Assembly (NCBI GenBank): GCA_022494885.1
Contig: JAGVSM010001302.1
Span: 26,796-90,795 of the forward strand
From: Micrasema longulum
Lineage: Eukaryota; Arthropoda; Insecta; Trichoptera; Brachycentridae
Direction of reading: 5' to 3'
DNA length: 64,000 bases
The position numbers and the translations under genes are program-made. Below, in pieces: positions 54,290-64,000 of this stretch; position 1 is the first letter of the stretch, and every line of letters starts with the position of its first letter. A model generated the notes under the pieces. The model was not told the DNA's origin. It was given only the letters and a program-made list of their open reading frames with translations, and ran no database searches.

Positions 54290-54900
54290 ATTTATTTATT
54301 TTGTTCATTAACGGTCAAAAGACATTTACAAAAAATAAAAATTAAATAAATGCTAACATACTAAATAATAAACACAGAATAAACAGAAAAATCATGTAAA
54401 ATTAATTAAAGAGGATATAATAAAAAGTTTTACAAAGTAAAAAAAAAACAATAATAACAAAGGTATGCAAGAAAAAACAGTAAGCATATAAACAAAAAAA
54501 TGCAAAGATATAAGCTTATGAAATAAATTCTGTAAAGCAAACAATAAATAAAGTGTTACGATAAGCAAGAAAGACATTTTTAAGTTAAATTAATAAACAA
54601 GCAAGCATATATTACCACGAAAAAATAAGAAATAAACATATGTATCTATGAAATGCGTATTTGCCAATACTACAATGCAATTTGATAAAATAGTAAAAAA
54701 TAAAAAACAAGTATATGGTAATAAAAATAAACAAGTAAATATTTTTTTATTATGGGATTGAATTGTCAATAATAGTTTGACGAGCAGCTACAAATAAACT
54801 TGATATTGTGGACTTAAAAGATAGTAAAGAATTGGACAGAATGTCTGCAGTCATTCCATAAAAGTTAGACATTAAGAGAAAAAAAATCGGAACAGTTAGC
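54290..54900 (-). mobile_element. non-LTR retrotransposon 3' part
   Basis: The (AAAT)n end and GTTAATGAACAAAATAAATA match 9930-10100. Further in, a minus frame reads MTADILSNSLLSFKSTISSL, which could be a degraded N-LP...SFK--I end. Mostly noncoding. Confidence 0.55.
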
Positions 54901-55609
54901 ACAAACTGACAATTTTAAAAATTGTATTTTTGGTAAAGTAATTTTCCCCTTTCTTCATTATGAGATTTAATATTTTAATATTAATTATTCAGTCTTAAGC
55001 GAATTCAAGGCCTACATAGCATTATAATTAAGACGCTGACACGTGTCGTTTGAACTAGTAGCTAATACTTCATTAGGGAAACATTAGGTAATGTGGAGTA
55101 TTTCGAATATTTTCTAGTATGTGAGTACATATTTTCTCACATTCCTGAAAAGTTAAGTATTTATGATTTGCAAACTGATGTTTTACTCCTATTTCTAGTG
55201 TTATTCAATTTCTGTGTTTAAGTTGGCAGAAAAGGTGGAAAACCTAACACATAATTTATTTTTATTTTATTTATTTTTTATTTATTAGTGTATACACGGC
55301 GCAAATGCCTTTTATAAACATAAACATAAATACAATTAACATACAGTGTTCTATTACAAAATTATGAAATAATATAATAACAATATATCTTTACATATTA
55401 CACAGTTGTTTTATAAATGTTCCATATAATAACTTTGAGATTTTAATGCTTAACATACTTAGGTAGAAAAATAATAAAAATAAAGATAACGCGGTATATT
55501 CGAAAAAGCAAAAATCATAAATCATTGATTTGTTGGTATTGTTGCAATGTACATATGTACATTGAATGCCCTAGGAATAATACCAACTGTCTCTGCGATC
55601 ACTACAGGG
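54901..55609. other. no gene; retrotransposon-type tail near 55258-55310
   Basis: TTTATTTATTTTTTATTTAT with GTGTATACACGGCGCAAATG is the (AAAT)n end of a minus-strand retrotransposon whose body is not legible. Confidence 0.45.
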
Positions 55610-56310
55610 TAAGCATGTTGGTCCTGATCTACTCTTATATTGTACTCGCCATAGTGATTCCTGGGAAAAGATGACCAGTTATACAATTACAAGTTACAAG
55701 ATACAAGTTCTTCAGAACAGAGCTCTAAGAAACAATCTTGGACTTAAACGGGATTCCCATGTCAAGGATATCTATCGACAAACAAAGATACATCGTTTCA
55801 AGGTAATGCCACTGCACGACATGATGCATGATTTTAAATATCATCAACTTTTCTGGTCACTCAAATTTAAAACACACATTTGGTCACATAATATTCATAA
55901 TTAAAATACGCGTTATTCAAGGAATCTTCATGTGTCTAAGTTTCGCTCAACAAAATTTGGCAGTAGGTCCTTGGAAAATATTAGCCATTCCAAAAATAAT
56001 AAACTGCCTGATGAGCTAAGACACGAAAAACTGAATAAAAAATCCAGAAGTGTCGCAATTAAGAAATATTTCTGAAATCTTTTTGATATTGATAATTATT
56101 AATGTAGTTTATATAAGATGGTGTTTTATGTTTCTTATGCAATAATGTTTTCTTTTTATTTCGGATGTATCAATTTGTATGATATTATGTATTGTCAAAA
56201 AAATGTTTTTTTTTTATGTACGGTCTCAAATGAGTTTCTAATAACTCCTGGGAATATAAAATGTATTTTTTGTAGTATATGTTTTATCAATAATAAAAAA
56301 AAATAAAATA
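55610..56310 (+). pseudogene. non-LTR retrotransposon C-terminal fragment and 3' UTR
   Basis: The frame reads DLLLYCTRHSDSWEKMT, then YKIQVLQNRALRNNLGLKRD, SHVKDIYRQTKIHRFK, matching the LQN-ALR-I-G--R--HV--IY---KI pattern. After a frameshift it continues NTRYSRNLHVSKFRSTKFGS and NKLPDELRHEKLNKKSR, the usual C-terminal end. The A-rich tail is at 56285-56310. Family not seen elsewhere in the window. Confidence 0.82.
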
Positions 56311-56321
56311 AAAAGAGTTGT

Positions 56322-56585
56322 TTCCCGTCGCCTTCTCTGGTGGATTTTTCTGTCGGGATTATCTTCCCTTAGCTGGTTGGTTTTGGTTCTGAGGCGCCAG
56401 AAACTAGCCTTTCACCCTCTCGTTATTTGCTGTGATCCTGTTGCCCAGGGTTCGCGACGTGGACGCTAACGAGTAAGACAGTAGTGTTGCCGGCGGAATT
56501 CAACTGAGCGTTTGCAGCATTTTATAGAATCACACCCTCCAGCAAGATGTAACTCACTGCGACCCTACCGATAGTTTGAACCCCG
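56322..56585 (-). repeat. Rep-G copy
   Basis: The minus strand has GGTGTGATTCTATAAAATGC, CGCGAACCCTGGGCAACAGG, ATCACAGCAAATAACG and ATCCACCAGAGAAGGCGAC. Copy of 44375-44662, GC-richer and better preserved. Confidence 0.78.
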
Positions 56586-57209
56586 AAAGTTTTTTTATTT
56601 GAGTATACTCTATGTTTATATTTTTCTCTTATTTTGAATAAAACTAACTCACTGTGTGCCAAAAAAAACAAGTTGATGATAGAGTTGGGAATCAAACTTT
56701 GTATCTAGAATCTTCGGACTATTTTTATTGAACCTTTACCCAGCCGTATTTTGTGTTTTTTGTTGTTCCGGACCCTGTTGTCTGTTAGTTTTGGAACTTG
56801 TAAAAATAATTGGATCAATTATTATACCCTTCGGAGTGTGGCAGGATCATAGATAGACATTACAGTAAATAAACTTTTCTTGTATCAAACGTTTTCCGGA
56901 ACACTCTGATTGTAAACAAAATTTCCAAGAAATATATAGGCCATCGCTAAATTAAATTTATTATTTGAACCGTCTTCAAGTTCTTGCTCGTTAGACTTCA
57001 AACTTTCTTTCCAATTTGTGAAATCAAATCCCGTCTGGTTGAAAGTTAAATCAGATTATGTGTTTTGGAATTATCCTTGTGTTCCAATAATGTTATAATT
57101 CGAGATATCAATAGCTAAAGAAAGGAATCTAAAGCCACAGACGCGCCTTTTTAAACTTTGCTCAAGAAAATATAAACATAACTTGAATATCACATATCAA
57201 ATATCATAT
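56586..57209. other. no gene or repeat recognised
   Basis: AT-rich; nothing to support. Confidence 0.45.
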
Positions 57210-57520
57210 AAAAAAGTCACAATATTTTGAGTTTGTCCAAATGTTTGAAGGCAAAATACTGGATTTTACCCCCAAGGGAGTCATTAAGATTAACAAATTA
57301 CAAAAAGGATAGAGTTAAACTTTTAATTTACTAAAATCAACAGATGAAAGAATTTAAGAAATACGGATGTTCAAACATAGGCAGAATAGTGAATGTTAAA
57401 CAGTTTGTGAAGTGGCCACTTAAACCAGCCAATGACAGATTATAGGCCTTGTAAATGCCTAGACTTCCATATTTCTCCATCCCTGTTGCATTTGTTAATA
57501 AATAGGTTGTTTTATCTGCA
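57210..57520. repeat. R380, forward joined to reverse
   Basis: Forward ATATTTTGAGTTTGTCCAAA, CCCAAGGGAGTCATTAAG to about 57318, then reverse ACTAAAATCAACAGATGAAA, GTGGCCACTTAAACCAGCC and CTAGACTTCCATATTTC. Confidence 0.82.
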
Positions 57521-57708
57521 TAATTATTAATATTATTAAATAGTCAAGTCAGATTTGTATTTCAGAGCTTCTTGTACAATTCTAAATGTATCTCGTGAAG
57601 TATGCAGAATAAATTGTCTCTTTTCGTTACATATAATAAAATATCCATTAAGGTTATGTTTGCATCATATTGTCATCATCATTCCATGTGTGCTCAAAGA
57701 GTCTTCAG

Positions 57709-57856
57709 ATATATCTGTCGGCGGCCAGCCCCGGTGCGACCTCCCAAGTCAAATTTGCGCCCCGCAGCTATGACATCAACTGCCGACGATCAGTCGGCTG
57801 TGGATGTCCAGGACGTCGAGAACTTAATGCCTTGTAAAGTAGGCAATCATGGTTGA
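57709..57856 (+). CDS. candidate terminal coding exon of a host gene (unidentified)
   Basis: A GC-rich island after GAGTCTTCAG (acceptor AG at 57707-57708). One frame reads YICRRPAPVRPPKSNLRPAA, MTSTADDQSAVDVQDVENLM and PCKVGNHG to the TGA at 57854-57856. G/C-ending codons and a balanced polar composition (basic and Pro-rich, then acidic) look like a cytoplasmic tail. The polypyrimidine tract is weak and a second frame is open over the first 60 bases, so confidence is modest. No domain is recognised and the frame also stays open upstream in AT-rich sequence. Confidence 0.38.
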
Positions 57857-58129
57857 GCAACGGTCAGCATCCGCTTGATGACCGTTGTCACCGGAGTTTG
57901 CTGCGTCCGTCCTTTTACTACTTTATTCCTTACAAAATCAAACCACCGCGTACACAATATTCTTCTGAGACATATCTTACAATTAGTTTGCAGAACAGTC
58001 AATTTCTATGGTAGGAAAATTTGTTATTGAACCGAATTTGAGATCAAGCAATATTTATTATTCAAATAATGAGGAAATAATACACGAAAAATACAACAGA
58101 GTCACAAAGTGGTAAGAACAAAACAAAAC

Positions 58130-58810
58130 TTAAATGTCCAAATGCTTGCAGACTTGCTGGATTTCCTCTTTAGGGAGTTATTCATATTTAAATTTGTTGC
58201 AACAGAGAGAAAACAGGTAATATGGAAGTCTAGGAATTTACAGGGCTTATGACCAGTCATTGTCTGGTTTGAGCGGCCACTTCACACACACTGTGTAACA
58301 TTTATCATTCTGACTATGTTTGAATTTCATTACATTTCCTCTTAACCAGCCAATGATAGATCATTATCTTTGTAAATGCCCATACTTCCATATTACCTTC
58401 TCAAAAATGTTTTCCCTCTGTTGCAACAAATTAAAATATGAATTAATCCCTTGGGAGGAAATCCAACCAATCTGCAGGCATTTGGACATACTCAAAACAT
58501 TGTTGACTTAACTACCTGGTAAAAAAAGAAGCATAAAAATTGGAAAATTATTTTCAGGCGTTGCCTAGTTGGTGAATTGGAACCCGGATGAATCTCATCC
58601 AAATGATAAAACTTTCAGCTCTTTTACTTCACAAAACTCAACACATGGAAAAGTTGAGAAAATGTGGATGTTCAAACATAGTCAGAATGGTGAATTTTAC
58701 ACAGTGTTTGAAGTGGCCACTTAAACCAGCCAACGACAGGTTATAAGCCCTGTAAATGCCTAGACTTCCATATTACCTTCTCAAAAAGGTTTTTCCTCTG
58801 TTGCGTGATA
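58130..58810. repeat. R380, forward joined to a near-full reverse unit
   Basis: Forward from TGTCCAAATGCTTGCAGACT to about 58335, then reverse CTTAACCAGCCAATGATAG, followed by a second reverse unit from GGAGGAAATCCAACCAATCT to TTTTTCCTCTGTTGC at 58805. Two reverse units in tandem after an inverted junction. Confidence 0.87.
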
Positions 58811-59370
58811 TGTTTATCAAAGTCACTAACTATACATAACAGAAAATCAGAGATCGTGCCCATTCATCACAAGTATTTTTTTTAATTACACCAGTTTCGG
58901 AACACTACTCGCTAGCTGACATATTTGATAATGCCTTAGCAAAGAAATATAATATAAATAATGCAAAACAAATTAAGTTACGTATGAGCAAACCACGACA
59001 AAAGAGAGAAGGCTGGTTGGTTTCCGGTTGACATTATTATTATATTATAGTTGAATGGAAACGTTCTATGAATTATTCATAATTTCCGAATTCGGAATTC
59101 GACTGTCATATTCATACGAAAACTACCGCTCGGTAAAGAATGCAGAAATGTCGGGTATAATGGACCCAGATGGTCTGATAATATTAAGAATCTAACAAAA
59201 CTTCGTCGAATGAACTTCGGTCCTATTAGGGAACAATAAGAGGAGAGGGGTAGGTATTTCTTACTCCTCGAATGAAGGGAGGGAAATAGTAAAAGATCTT
59301 AACAAAGCAAAGAGCATATTCACAAGATACAGTATGTCCTAAAATGTTGATATTTATATTTTATTTATAT
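58811..59370. other. no gene or repeat recognised
   Basis: AT-rich; nothing to support. Confidence 0.45.
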
Positions 59371-59374
59371 AACT

Positions 59375-59470
59375 TTTTATAAATACTGAAAATTGTACAT
59401 TGGCGGGCTTTTTTCCAAATGGCAATATCTTCCAACCAACCAATAAAATAAAAGTTTTTTTTTATGATTT
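59375..59470 (-). mobile_element. RTN-F 3' end
   Basis: The minus strand carries TTATTTTATTGGTTGGTTGG, ATATTGCCATTTGG and CCCGCCAATGTACAA. Confidence 0.75.
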
Positions 59471-59599
59471 AAGTAACAATACTTATTCGCCCTCGGTCTC
59501 GGGGGATGGTTTTTTCATTTTATTTTTGACCCTTGTATTTAGTAGCCTTACGCGTCATGTACTCGGAAAAATTGTTTTTGTTTGTCTTGGAAACGGGAT

Positions 59600-59890
59600 G
59601 TTCGATCACTGATTTTGGTTTAATACCTTTATGCGTCCAATCACCATTGTTGCTAAGTCCAAGAACAATGGCGCGTGATAACTACTTTTAACGATAGTGT
59701 GGATATCTGTAAAGGATTTTCTATCTTTCCTACATTCTGCTTCAAGATTATGGCGTTGTTAACTGATAAATGGGCACTGAAATAACAAATGTTCGATACT
59801 CTGTGAAGAAATATCGTCTCATGGACAATAGTCATCATTCCTTAATTTAAATCTACGAGTTTATAAGCAACTTCTCATGGCTCCGTATCC
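59600..59890 (-). pseudogene. non-LTR retrotransposon C-terminal CCHC fragment
   Basis: The minus strand reads TGYGAMRSCL, a stop, RRFKLRNDDYCPWDDISSQS, IEHLLFQCPFIS, a stop, then QRHNLEAECRK. This is the TGHG---YL--FK-------C----D----H-LF-CP motif that closes R1/Jockey-type proteins. A second minus frame over the same bases is only a shadow. Broken by stops. Confidence 0.8.
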
Positions 59891-60059
59891 GGTAAAAATT
59901 TAAATCATTTCGAAAGTACTTTGATGATGATGACGGAAGTTTGCTGCATCAGATAGCGTTGGGAAAAACATTTTAGTGATTTTACATGTAGAAGAAACGC
60001 GGTAATGATCCTCAGGCGATGGTTTATGGGCAAATATTTGCCTGTCTTATTTAAAGAAG

Positions 60060-60470
60060 ATCATTGACCCGGCTTCTGGGAACTGAATCACTTTCTCAGT
60101 TAGAGTAATTCTCATGGTGGGCAATTTCCACTTCAATAGACTGGAATGCTTAGGTGGTTCAGTTTGGATGAGGACCTAGTATTGCGGGATATGACGCGAT
60201 TTTTTCCCAGAGCTAAGGAAGAAGACCTCAACGACTTTGATGCCGGAAATAAAAGCATCAGTATGCCAGAACAGGCGGAAGGCGTACAAACCTTCTCTCA
60301 GGCCACTCGGGTTTACTTCGGGGTATGGGCTATCGGGAGACAGCGGCGTCTTGTGGACGTTTTGTGGATGTCAGCGGAGGAACAATAGTCAGCGATGGCA
60401 TTTTTAGCCCCAGCTAGCAAGAGGGGTTACTGTCTTGACGTCAGGTGGCAACCGGCCATAAAAAAACAGA
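60060..60470 (+). repeat. Rep-K copy with a longer reading frame
   Basis: An 80-residue frame at 60146-60388 reads SLDEDLVLRDMTRFFPRAKE, an insertion relative to the copy at 48795, then PEQAEGVQTFSQATRVYFGV and WAIGRQRRLVDVL. The end GTCAGGTGGCAACCGGCC matches the partner. Not assigned to a transposon class. Confidence 0.7.
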
Positions 60471-60539
60471 TCAAATGACAAATCTCCTAGTCGAACGTGT
60501 AGATTAGAGGCTTGAAAGACTGACCTCAAAAAAATGCAA

Positions 60540-60760
60540 TATACAGCCAAAAGATTGTAGTTACGAAACTTGTTCAGTAGAAAATAAAATAAAAAGCGAA
60601 AGATGTACAAAAATAGAAATAACATTATTTTTATATAAATTACCACTCAATGAAAAAAAATTATCAGGAAACGTTTTTTCAGACGTAATTTAGACAGAAA
60701 TACTGTAGAAACATCTTCGGGAAATTCTATTTTGATGTAGGGTTTGGTCAAAAAGTTTAA
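60540..60760 (-). mobile_element. RTN-F fragment
   Basis: AATAAAATAAAAAGCGAAAG, AGACGTAATTTAGACAGAAA and ACATCTTCGGGAAATTC match the order of the RTN-F copy at 63380-63540; the 3' end is missing. Confidence 0.6.
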
Positions 60761-61919
60761 GCCAGTCGTAAACTATTTGCACCACATTTTTTTTTTCAAG
60801 TACTAAAATACAAAGCTAGGGGTAGCTTCCCCCATTTTAAGATAGTATATATTTGCTATAAAGGGTTTTATGCTAACTCTTAAAAAAATGTACTAAAAGA
60901 TTCCTGTGAAGCCGGTGCTGAACGTCGTGCTAAATTAAGAAAATGTTTCGAAATACAGGTATTTAAAAACAAATATTTAACATTACATGAACTGTTTAAT
61001 AATAGATTTTTCATAATTTGCAAAAATAATCATAAAATTTTGGTTCGCCATACAACTTTATTGTTTTTTTTGTTTATTTAAATGAGACGTATATCAAGTT
61101 TTGTATATATATCAAATAGACTCATGTGACATAATAGACAAAAGGGAAAAATTTAAATATACAATACTCTTTTCTATTACAATATAGTACTAATCGTCTC
61201 AGGGAGCCTCCTAACCGCGAGAAAAATTTGAACATTGAGGTGTAGTCCCCAGTATAAGGTGGGTGTTTTTCGTCATTTTGTATTTACGTTCAAAGTATTT
61301 TAAATAACGTATTTTGCAATCAAAACTGATAATCCCGCGAACCAACGACCTTCTCGTATCGTTCAGCGCAAATCGATCTATCGATCTAAATTCATATATT
61401 TGAAAATAAACAGAACGGTTTTGTTTCAAGTTGGTTTGCTTTATTGCAAATACTGATTCCGTTTAGTGAAAAAACTGTTAAACATAAAATCGTTTTGACT
61501 AATTTGATAACGACTTTTTTAAATTGAAAAAATTAAGGAAAATCTAAGGAAAACAAGATAACAGCATAGAAATTATTAAAAATTTAAGTCTTTTTTTTAT
61601 GGAATCTGAAAACTACCACCTTTCTTCAAATAGGGTTTAAACATAAAATACAAAAATTAAAAAAAATCGTGCTGGTAGTGAATTATGTGGGTATGCATTG
61701 ATAAAATATTGTCACAACTTCTACATCCTTTATTCCTGGTGTTGGTGCCGCTCGCAAGTGACCAGTTGGACCACAGCAATTCCATCAACAACGAACCAGG
61801 TTAGTGGCATCCATTCCAAATCTATCTCATTTGTTGGAGTTATGACCGATTGATACTGCATACCGCATATTGAAGATATTAACTTATTTCATTAAAATTA
61901 ATACACAGTCCACTCAGCT
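60761..61919. other. no gene recognised
   Basis: AT-rich; a 72-residue minus frame at 61211-61429 has no domain. A mixed-composition patch near 61735-61860 has no legible motif. Confidence 0.4.
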
Positions 61920-62610
61920 AAATAATATCTTTGGACTAACAATAGACAGACAATTGACATGGACAATTCATATCAACAATTTAATTAGCAAAGTGGCGAA
62001 TTTATCGAGTTTATTTTTTTAAATCAAAAACTTTGTTCGAATAAAGGAAAAAAAAATATACGAGTATGAAGCCTATGTAAAAACTAAAATATGTTATGTG
62101 CAACTACTATGGGGAACAGGAAATAAAAATGACATAAACAGACTACAAAGACAGCAAAATAAAATATTAAAGTTGGTATATGACCTTCCCTATCTAACAG
62201 CAATTGAAAAACTTTAAAACAAACATTACAATTAAATGTAACTGAACTCTTTAAACTAGAATCCTTAAAGTTTATTCATAAATTAGCCACTGATGTAATT
62301 GTAGACGAAGAATCAAAACTTAAAAAAAACTGTAGTAAACATGAACACAATACGAGAATATCAAAAAAATATCATATGCAATCTTTTAAAACGAGAAAAG
62401 GACAATCGAGACTAATAAACCATGAACTGAAATTATATAATAAACTACCAGACAAAACTAAACAAAAGACTCAGACAACCTTTTCAAAAAATGTTAAAAA
62501 TGTATTGTAATATTAACAGTAGAATGTGAATTTTAAAAGTGAAAATATTTTGTCAAATGTATGTTACCCGTAAGGGTTTATCAATGAAATTTAAAATATA
62601 AAAAATAAAT
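61920..62610 (+). pseudogene. RTN-C non-LTR retrotransposon C-terminal part
   Basis: Reads LGLTI-type IFGLTIDRQLTWTIHINNLI, DINRLQRQQNKILKLVYDLP, LNVTELFKLESLKFIHKLAT and RKGQSRLINHELKLYNKLPD, with small deletions causing frameshifts. The 3' end GTTACCCGTAAGGGTTTATC plus A-rich tail is identical in plan to 20390-21300. It starts later than that copy, so the palm is absent. Confidence 0.88.
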
Positions 62611-63239
62611 AAAAAATAAAAAATCGTAGAAACTCTAGGGCTTTGCCCCCCAAAATTTCTCGCCCCACACCCACGTGGGAATTAATTTTTCCACCACGGG
62701 CAAAGTAAAAAATACAATACAAATAAATATCTAAAAGTACTTTATTTGTATGTTCTTTTAATATTTTAATAACGATTGGTGCTTTTAGAAGTTTTAGCCA
62801 CTTAATAAATCCTTGAAATGTCTTTCTCTGCAAAAGCATACTGAAAGTTATAGTGATAATTTGAGTGCCTTTAATAGAGCAAAGTTTCAACATTAAGAAA
62901 ATGTCTACGAAACGAGTGGAAGATCGTTAAAAGTCTCTAATGATAATGATACTACATTGTACTAAAACATTTTGTTAAAAAATAACATAAGACGAAAAGT
63001 TATCACCACCTTCAAAACGCGGCATGTAATGAATATTGCGGAAGTTCAATGCTATGAGGGAACTGGATATAAACAATGTTTTTTTACGCGCAGTAAAAAA
63101 TAGAGGGGTTTACTGAACCAAAGAGAAGCGAAACTTCTCGAAAATGTATGAAAAAATTAATAAAAAAAGGTTTTAATAAATTTTACTACTTTGAAACGCC
63201 ACAAGTTAAGGTGAACAATAACCAATCAGTCATAGCGCT
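62611..63239. other. no gene or repeat recognised
   Basis: A 100-residue minus frame at 62591-62893 has no domain and starts within the RTN-C tail; rejected. Confidence 0.4.
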
Positions 63240-63580
63240 GTTTTGTTTATTTTATATTTTTTTACGTAAAGTAAATTGTACATTACATTGGAGGACTTAT
63301 TGTCAAATGATAATTATTTCTTCCAACCAACCGATAAAATAAAAGTTTTATTTCGATAATTTAAGTTACAAATAATTTCGATACAAAATAAAATAAAAAG
63401 CAAAAAATAGAAATTAGAAACCCAAAGGGAAAAGGGAATAAAAAGCAAAGTGGAAAAGGGGATAGAATAAGAAAGTGAAAGGCGAGTTTCTTCAAATATG
63501 ATTTAAACTGAGATTATGTAGTAACATCTTTGAATGCAGATGAGAGATGATTCTACAGTCGTTATTCAATTGATCCAATT
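63240..63580 (-). pseudogene. RTN-F C-terminal fragment and 3' end
   Basis: The minus strand runs from a decayed VRLWNHLPS equivalent (CGACTGTAGAATCATCTCTC) through purine/pyrimidine-biased UTR to TTATTTTATCGGTTGGTTGG and CCTCCAATGTAATGTACA. Lies head to head with the next entry. Confidence 0.72.
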
Positions 63581-63599
63581 AATTTATTTTAAATATAAC

Positions 63600-63955
63600 A
63601 TATACATTACAAACAAATATTCAATACGTACTCTGTTATCTCTGTTTAAATCACGTCTGAAGAAACATCTCCTTTCTCTTCCTTAATCTCTCCTCCTTTC
63701 CTTTTTCCTCTTTCCGCTTTTTTCCTTTTTCCCATTGAGTAATGGTTTTGATTTAAGGTAATTTATAAACAAATACGTTTATTTCTATTTTTATATATCT
63801 TTAGCTTTTTAATCTGTTTTTCTACTGAATATGTTCTGTATTTTGAATTATAAAAATAAAACTTTTATTTTATTGGCTAGTTGGAAGAAATTGCCATTTG
63901 GCAATGGCCAATGTACAAATAACATTATGTACAAAAAGTTAAATAAATTCAATTA
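63600..63955 (+). pseudogene. RTN-F C-terminal fragment and 3' end (plus copy)
   Basis: CTGTTTAAATCACGTCTGAA and GAAACATCTCC code the SLFKSRLKKHL-type end, followed by CTCCTTTCCTTTTTCCTC and the 3' end TTTGGCAATGGCCAATGTAC and TGTACAAAAAGTTAAATAA. Forms an inverted pair with 63240-63580. Confidence 0.75.
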
Positions 63956-64000
63956 AATTATAAAAAATATATAAAAATACACGAAAGAGACTCATGTCAA

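Noticed and set aside
62591..62893. 100-residue minus frame
   Set aside because: Low-complexity aromatic-rich end, overlaps the RTN-C tail, no domain.
1..64000. CRISPR arrays, operons or bacterial genes
   Set aside because: Repeat spacing, SINEs, (AAAT)n-tailed retrotransposons and lack of long frames all point to a eukaryotic genome.

Overview
The window is AT-rich nuclear DNA of an animal, most likely an arthropod and probably an insect. The evidence is its mixture of Jockey/CR1-like, RTE-like and other non-LTR retrotransposon tails, mariner, Penelope-like elements (PLEs), several tRNA-derived SINEs and (AAAT)n-type retrotransposon ends. Nothing looks bacterial or viral, and the species cannot be named from the sequence alone.

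No complete host gene is visible. Three short GC-rich islands on the + strand look like real host exons, each ending in a stop: 5612-5714, 24430-24533 (its reading ends in a hydrophobic GPI-anchor-like tail) and 57709-57856. A CpG-rich island at 15355-15627 ends in a good splice donor and could be a 5' exon. The window may lie in very large introns of one or more long genes; this is inference.

Most of the rest is repeats. Labels used here: SINE-1 (about 190 bp), SINE-2 (about 255 bp, ATG-type tail), retrotransposon families RTN-A to RTN-F (almost all 5'-truncated C-terminal reverse transcriptase fragments), R380 (a unit of about 380 bp in short tandem and inverted groups), Rep-G, H, J and K (unclassified families), and HR arms (terminal sequences with hammerhead-ribozyme-like hairpins).

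The most interesting theme is the HR/PLE group. At 46405-48026 a PLE keeps its GIY-YIG endonuclease reading frame between inverted arms of about 496 bp, and each arm carries a hammerhead-like hairpin. At 32328-32370 there is a textbook-like type I hammerhead next to an inverted, broken second copy. Smaller elements with the same layout (minus arm left, plus arm right) occur at 11053-11872, 24845-26035 and 45050-45385. A 189-bp copy at 17925-18113 interrupts a SINE and is bounded by a 7-bp target duplication.

Other structures that can be dated against each other: a 945-bp TA-flanked inverted-repeat element carrying a SINE-1 (2006-2950), a 426-bp MITE whose AATT target is confirmed by an empty site (32821-33246), two mariner fragments head to head (24963-25665), and adjacent templated hairpins (53617-53723).
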